DNA from: Candidatus Kerfeldbacteria bacterium
GTDB lineage: Bacteria > Patescibacteriota > Patescibacteriia > UBA9570
Assembly: GCA_016207285.1 (NCBI GenBank)
Contig: JACQPW010000018.1
Location: forward strand, 1-7,388
Length of the DNA stretch: 7,388 nt
Direction: 5' to 3'
Under the pieces are notes generated by a model. That model saw only the letters and a program-made list of their open reading frames with translations. It did no database searches and was not told where the DNA came from. Every line of letters begins with the position of its first letter. Within the stretch, counting starts at the first letter, position 1. This document shows, piece by piece, positions 3,840-7,388 of the stretch. A program made the translations under genes and the position numbers.

Positions 3840-4874
3840 ATGCGCAATACATTCTATACAACTGCGGAAAAGGCCTGGGGCGGTATGCTGACAGCGATTG
3901 CCAGCGCCCAAGAATCTATCTATCTAGAAATGTATACCCTAGTTGACAACACGCCTGGATATGACTTTTTTGCTTTGCTCAAACGCAAAGCACAGGCAGG
4001 GGTCCGTGTTAAAGTCATCATCGATTCTCTCGGCAGTTCCGATTTAAAATCACAAACGGTGACTGCTGTGAGAGCAGCTAACGTTGAACTATTGTTATTT
4101 AGCTATTGGCTACGGCGCACACACAAAAAAATACTCATCGTTGATGAAAAAGTAGCCTTTGTGGGTGGTGTCAATATCCACAAATTGTTCAGAAAATGGA
4201 ATGATCTACAGATCCGTTTAACGGGACCAATCGTCAAAGGCATCACTCGTTCGTTCGCTAGAACGTATGCCCTGTGCGGTGGCAAAGATACTCACTTACT
4301 GGCATTCAATGGCAAAAAAAACATTCTCGGAAAAACCAAACTGTGGATCCTAGAACACTGGAAAGCAGATGGCAGAGTACTGTTAAAGCAATACTACAAG
4401 ACAAACATTAGTCAGGCACAAAAAACCATCACCATCGTTACACCCTATTTTGCTCCACACCGCTGGCTGATTGGTATGCTCCACCAAGCCGTCATGCGTG
4501 GCGTTACAGTACATATTCTACTGCCCGAACAGAGCGATCATTGGACAATGGATAGAGTCAGTTACTTTTACATGGAGCGCCTGCACAAATTAGGCATCAT
4601 CTTCTATTTATCCAAGCAGATGAACCACGCCAAGACAATGCTTATCGACAACCGAGAAGGGTTGGTAGGATCGAACAACATTGATCCGATGTCGTTTCAC
4701 TACAACATAGAGGCTGGAGTATTTTTCCAAGACAAAGAGATGGTGCGTGAGTTAAAAACCATTATCGAGACCTGGAAAGGAAAATCAGTTGTGTTTGACC
4801 CAGCAACAAAAAAACCGCAATGGTTTGATTACCTGATCTCCCCATTCATGCGGATCTTTCAATCGATGCTATAA
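3840..4874 (+). CDS. Phospholipase D family protein, cardiolipin synthase-like (344 aa)
   Basis: Two HKD catalytic motifs are intact. HKKILIVD (H95, K97, D102) is followed by GGVN (109-112), and HAKTMLID (H263, K265, D270) is followed by GSNNID (277-282). Together they form the single active site of the PLD superfamily, which works through a phosphohistidine intermediate. In cardiolipin synthases a phosphatidyl group is transferred between phosphatidylglycerol molecules or to another alcohol; the real substrate here is unknown. The two N-terminal membrane helices of classical Cls are absent, so it resembles the shorter ClsB/ClsC-type enzymes. Contact with the membrane would have to be peripheral, perhaps through the aromatic C-terminus (WFDYLISPFMRIFQSML). 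The ATG at 3840 suits the -10 box upstream and family length. A secreted-protein gene begins 8 nt after its stop. Confidence 0.85.
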   Translation: MRNTFYTTAEKAWGGMLTAIASAQESIYLEMYTLVDNTPGYDFFALLKRKAQAGVRVKVIIDSLGSSDLKSQTVTAVRAANVELLLFSYWLRRTHKKILIVDEKVAFVGGVNIHKLFRKWNDLQIRLTGPIVKGITRSFARTYALCGGKDTHLLAFNGKKNILGKTKLWILEHWKADGRVLLKQYYKTNISQAQKTITIVTPYFAPHRWLIGMLHQAVMRGVTVHILLPEQSDHWTMDRVSYFYMERLHKLGIIFYLSKQMNHAKTMLIDNREGLVGSNNIDPMSFHYNIEAGVFFQDKEMVRELKTIIETWKGKSVVFDPATKKPQWFDYLISPFMRIFQSML

Positions 4875-4875
4875 T
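4870..4875 (+). promoter_or_regulatory. TATAAT -10 box of the propeller protein, leaderless start
   Basis: A perfect TATAAT overlaps the TAA stop of the PLD-family gene and ends 6 nt before the ATG at 4882, so a transcript from it would start at the ATG. No SD is present. A good -35 is lacking within the end of the upstream gene. This is the clearest leaderless signal in the window. Confidence 0.65.
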
Positions 4876-4881
4876 ATAAAC

Positions 4882-7080
4882 ATGAAGTTCCCTCACTGGT
4901 TACGCCACACTGCCGTGTCAGTAATATCAGTCGCCTGTCTATTATTACCGCAGCATCTACACAGTACTAGCGTTGCCTGGCAACAGACCAACGGACCACT
5001 TGGTGGAGTAGTATCTAAGTTAATCACCATTAACGGTGAAGTGATCGCCTCACTGTACTCCGGAGGTCTTTACCGTTACACCACTGACGGTTGGGAACAA
5101 ATTGGCATCAACTATGGCTTACCGGATAACCGCGCCTTCGATATTGTTGCCGACCCCACAGACTCTACCCGTATCTACACCAGCATGATGATTGCCTGTG
5201 GGTCATATTCAACGGATGGTGGAGATTCGTGGGAGGCAATGTGCGGCACGATGTTAGAAGATTTAGGCATCGATAATTTTAGTTCAGATACAGTGCTGGT
5301 TGACCCTAGTGACCCATCGATCATTTACCTAGCGGGGCGTGATCACGATAACACTGCAGAGGTGTTACGTTCCACTGATCAAGGTGTTCACTGGGAAGTC
5401 TGGTCAACCTTTTCTGATGTGGAGTACTTCAATCACTTAGTCGCCTTCGATAACAAATTCTACTTAGCCACGCGCACAGATGGTGTGTATGTCTCTGACG
5501 ACTCTGGTGCTAGCTGGACTACCCTTAATGCCGGTCTCAACGAAACAGGTATGATCCGTTTTGCGACCAATACGGATACGAACCAACTGTATGTAGCCAC
5601 CGGTCTGTTTCAATATAATGTCCGCACTGGTGGCAATATCTACACTTTGTCAGCAGACCAGACAACCTGGGAGGCAGTAACTGGTCCGGATGAAGTCACA
5701 GGCATCGCTTGGAATGATGGCCGACTGTGGGCAGGGACAGTAGATGGTGAAGTCTGGCGGACGAATAATAGTGGGGCCTTAAAATTACGTAATGCAGATA
5801 ACTTAGCTCCGGGTTTTGTCGGCGAATTTACGTTCACTGCCGACCAACTGTTTATCGGTGTTGGTGGTTACGGTGTATATACCTCCACGGATCATGGTCA
5901 AACAGTGCAACCGAACAATGCCGGACTAAAGAGTATGGCCATGCGTGAAATTATTGTGCACAAAAATAATCCAGACAAGTACTATGCCTTAACCTTTGAC
6001 CGCTTCGGACTATACCGCACTACGAATGGCGGTGATTCTTACAAAGTGATTGCTCCGGATAACTATTTTTTAACGATGGTAGTCGACCCCCAAGATTTTA
6101 AACACCTCTATGCTGGTAGTGGTGATTACTTTTATGATATCCAGGTGAAGGGTAAAACGGCGACCGTGACCACACGCGACACACCTGGGCCACGAACCGG
6201 CAACATCACAACCTTGGCTGTACACCCAACCAATAGTAAAATTGTCTTGGCTGGGATATCGAATGGCATTGAGTCGCCGGATGGTTCGGGTGTCTACCGC
6301 AGCACAGATGCAGGTAGGACTTGGAAACGTTCCAAAGGAGTACCACGTAAAGGTGTCTTTTCTATTATCTACAATCCAAATAATCCCCAGGTCGTCTACG
6401 CGGCTGCCTTTAGCGGTGGCGTGTATAAAAGTGATAATGGTGGTAAACGATTTAGCCAAATTGGCGGGGATGCCTTGCAGTACACCTACCGTCTAGCGAT
6501 GTCACCAACTGACCCCGATATCTTGGTTGCCGGTTCAAACTTATTTCTGGCTGGTTTAAGCACTGCCGATCAAACCTCTGGGTTATATGGCGGCATCTTT
6601 AAAACTACTGACGGCGGTGATAGTTGGACAGAGATCACAGCAGGGATACGGACGTACTTTGACGATGGTGGTGCTGAGGGTGAAGAGTTTGAAGTATGGA
6701 AATATAACTTCGGTCACCTACCAAACTACGAAATGATGTTGATCAGTCCAACTGACCCGGATGTGATCATTGTCGGACAACATGGGGAAAATGTTGTTGT
6801 CACAAATGACAGTGGCGCCACTTGGTCTAAGCCAGTCAGTGGTATGATTCCAGGCAGCATGCATAATTACGCCTACTGCTTAGGAACCAACCTGGACTTT
6901 GAACGCATTTATTCGTGCACCTGCGGACGTGGCATGTTCCGTGGCACATTTTCAGCTGAAACCCAAACCTTAAGCTGGGACGATACAACTACAACTGAAC
7001 CAGCCGATGCATCACAACCCAGTACCGCTGCAGAAGCACGCGACCGGATATTGTCGGAAGTAGATGTGCACCAACACTAG
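4882..7080 (+). CDS. Secreted beta-propeller protein with Asp-box (BNR) repeats, sortilin/Ycf48-like (732 aa)
   Basis: The N-terminus has a basic region, a hydrophobic core (about residues 10-23) and a likely signal-peptidase I site near residues 28-33. C19 lacks a proper lipobox. The mature protein carries about ten Asp-box-like turns of the S-x-D-x-G-x-x-W type: near 110-117, 164-171, 205-212, 294-300, 335-341, 380-387, 474-481, 517-524, 575-582 and 641-648. These are often preceded by 'hydrophobic-DP-x-D' strands (141, 402, 542, 622), as in the VPS10/sortilin and Ycf48 groups. They build one large or two stacked propellers. No sialidase catalytic set (Arg triad plus Tyr) is evident, so binding or scaffolding at the cell surface is more likely than hydrolysis. 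C106/C121 and C666/C679/C681 could form disulfides. The last 40 residues are polar, with no membrane anchor or sorting signal. It may be co-expressed with the PLD gene 8 nt upstream. Confidence 0.85.
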   Translation: MKFPHWLRHTAVSVISVACLLLPQHLHSTSVAWQQTNGPLGGVVSKLITINGEVIASLYSGGLYRYTTDGWEQIGINYGLPDNRAFDIVADPTDSTRIYTSMMIACGSYSTDGGDSWEAMCGTMLEDLGIDNFSSDTVLVDPSDPSIIYLAGRDHDNTAEVLRSTDQGVHWEVWSTFSDVEYFNHLVAFDNKFYLATRTDGVYVSDDSGASWTTLNAGLNETGMIRFATNTDTNQLYVATGLFQYNVRTGGNIYTLSADQTTWEAVTGPDEVTGIAWNDGRLWAGTVDGEVWRTNNSGALKLRNADNLAPGFVGEFTFTADQLFIGVGGYGVYTSTDHGQTVQPNNAGLKSMAMREIIVHKNNPDKYYALTFDRFGLYRTTNGGDSYKVIAPDNYFLTMVVDPQDFKHLYAGSGDYFYDIQVKGKTATVTTRDTPGPRTGNITTLAVHPTNSKIVLAGISNGIESPDGSGVYRSTDAGRTWKRSKGVPRKGVFSIIYNPNNPQVVYAAAFSGGVYKSDNGGKRFSQIGGDALQYTYRLAMSPTDPDILVAGSNLFLAGLSTADQTSGLYGGIFKTTDGGDSWTEITAGIRTYFDDGGAEGEEFEVWKYNFGHLPNYEMMLISPTDPDVIIVGQHGENVVVTNDSGATWSKPVSGMIPGSMHNYAYCLGTNLDFERIYSCTCGRGMFRGTFSAETQTLSWDDTTTTEPADASQPSTAAEARDRILSEVDVHQH

Positions 7081-7095
7081 TCAGTACACTACTGA
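7081..7095. other. Small hairpin between convergent genes
   Basis: TCAGTA (7081-7086) and TACTGA (7090-7095) pair over 6 bp with a 3-nt loop. The site lies exactly between the stop codons of the two convergent genes and overlaps the second by a few bases. No T-run is seen on either strand, so any terminator role is weak. Confidence 0.3.
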
Positions 7096-7388
7096 GCAGA
7101 GCAGTTGCTTAGTTTAATCACCTTAATATGCTCAGCATTCGTACTGTCTTCAGGAAAATATTGGGTATGTTTCACTCGACATAATTGTAGTAAACGTCTT
7201 TCCACCAAATTCGCTGGGTCGTACACTTTCCAGTCAGTCAGTAAAACTAACCAAACTGTCTTATACCCACTGATCAACTGATCAATCTCTTGTATGTTGT
7301 CTGGGTTGAAAATAGCTTGACCATTGTACATCACCTGGCTGACTTCTAGGTCATTATTTCTAACCAACGAATTAGGGAAAGCTCCAGC
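7089..7388 (-). CDS. C-terminal part of a membrane glycosyltransferase (GT39/PMT-like?), partial
   Basis: The frame ends in TAG at 7091-7089 and is still open at the window edge. It therefore represents the last 99 residues of a longer protein, and any start inside the window (such as a TTG at 7367) would be artificial. The visible part is soluble, with alpha/beta character: QVMYNGQAIFNPDNIQEID, then YKTVWLVLLTDWKVYDP, and a Leu-rich helix, ending NCSAQ. The 'r-x-VWLVL...W..YDP' segment resembles the extracytoplasmic C-terminal domain of integral membrane glycosyltransferases that use polyprenyl-phosphate sugars. That would match the ALG5-like enzyme upstream, but the resemblance is from memory and weak. 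It converges on the propeller gene with 8 nt between stops. Confidence 0.5.
   Translation of the reverse strand, partial: AGAFPNSLVRNNDLEVSQVMYNGQAIFNPDNIQEIDQLISGYKTVWLVLLTDWKVYDPANLVERRLLQLCRVKHTQYFPEDSTNAEHIKVIKLSNCSAQ

Noticed and set aside
3743..3946. Plus-strand frame overlapping tRNA-Ser and the PLD gene start
   Set aside because: It runs through the tRNA in another frame and ends inside the PLD gene, which has intact catalytic motifs.
4882..7080. Sialidase (neuraminidase) annotation for the Asp-box protein
   Set aside because: Asp-boxes are structural and occur in many propellers. I could not identify the catalytic Arg triad with a Tyr/Glu pair.
1..7388. CRISPR array, insertion sequence or tandem repeats
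   Set aside because: No regularly spaced direct repeats, transposase-like frames or terminal inverted repeats were seen.

Overview
The window looks like a piece of a bacterial chromosome of moderate G+C, starting in the 3' end of a 23S rRNA gene and continuing through 5S rRNA. My best guess is a streamlined lineage such as the Candidate Phyla Radiation (Patescibacteria). The reasons are small genes, a stand-alone RRM protein, tRNAs without encoded CCA, an ALG5-like glycosyltransferase, and many starts with no Shine-Dalgarno sequence that lie directly downstream of a -10 box. This is inference, because no gene here is decisive for taxonomy. The standard bacterial code fits: all Trp codons inspected are TGG and no long gene is interrupted by TGA.

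Layout. Bases 1-440 hold the 23S 3' end, 5S rRNA and a clear intrinsic terminator. Bases 466-1140 hold a 166-residue charged, low-complexity protein and a tiny second frame interrupted by one in-frame TGA. Bases 1094-2397 (minus strand) form a two-gene unit: an ALG5/DPM1-like family 2 glycosyltransferase, overlapping by 1 nt a six-helix membrane protein that I do not recognise. A divergent sigma70-like promoter then drives an RRM RNA-binding protein (2520-2828), which ends at a 13-bp hairpin.

Bases 2905-3573 are the most unusual part. A consensus-like promoter is followed by an RNA that matches the core of the SAM-I riboswitch and by a 19-bp terminator hairpin. After these comes a G+C-rich, strongly codon-biased 80-codon reading frame with a textbook AGGAGG site, triple TAG stops and its own hairpin terminator. 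The small protein is not recognised. Its composition is unlike the rest of the window, which suggests transfer or an assembly join.

Bases 3627-3813 are two tandem serine tRNAs, one with anticodon CGA and one with the very unusual anticodon ACU. Bases 3840-7080 are a phospholipase D/cardiolipin-synthase-like enzyme followed closely by a large secreted beta-propeller protein with about ten Asp-box repeats. The window ends in the C-terminus of a minus-strand gene, tentatively a polyprenyl-phosphate-sugar-dependent membrane glycosyltransferase.

Functionally, the recognisable genes point to envelope biogenesis: lipid-linked sugar donor synthesis, phospholipid head-group chemistry, a surface propeller, and possibly a transferase that uses the lipid-linked donor. 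These sit around housekeeping RNA genes.
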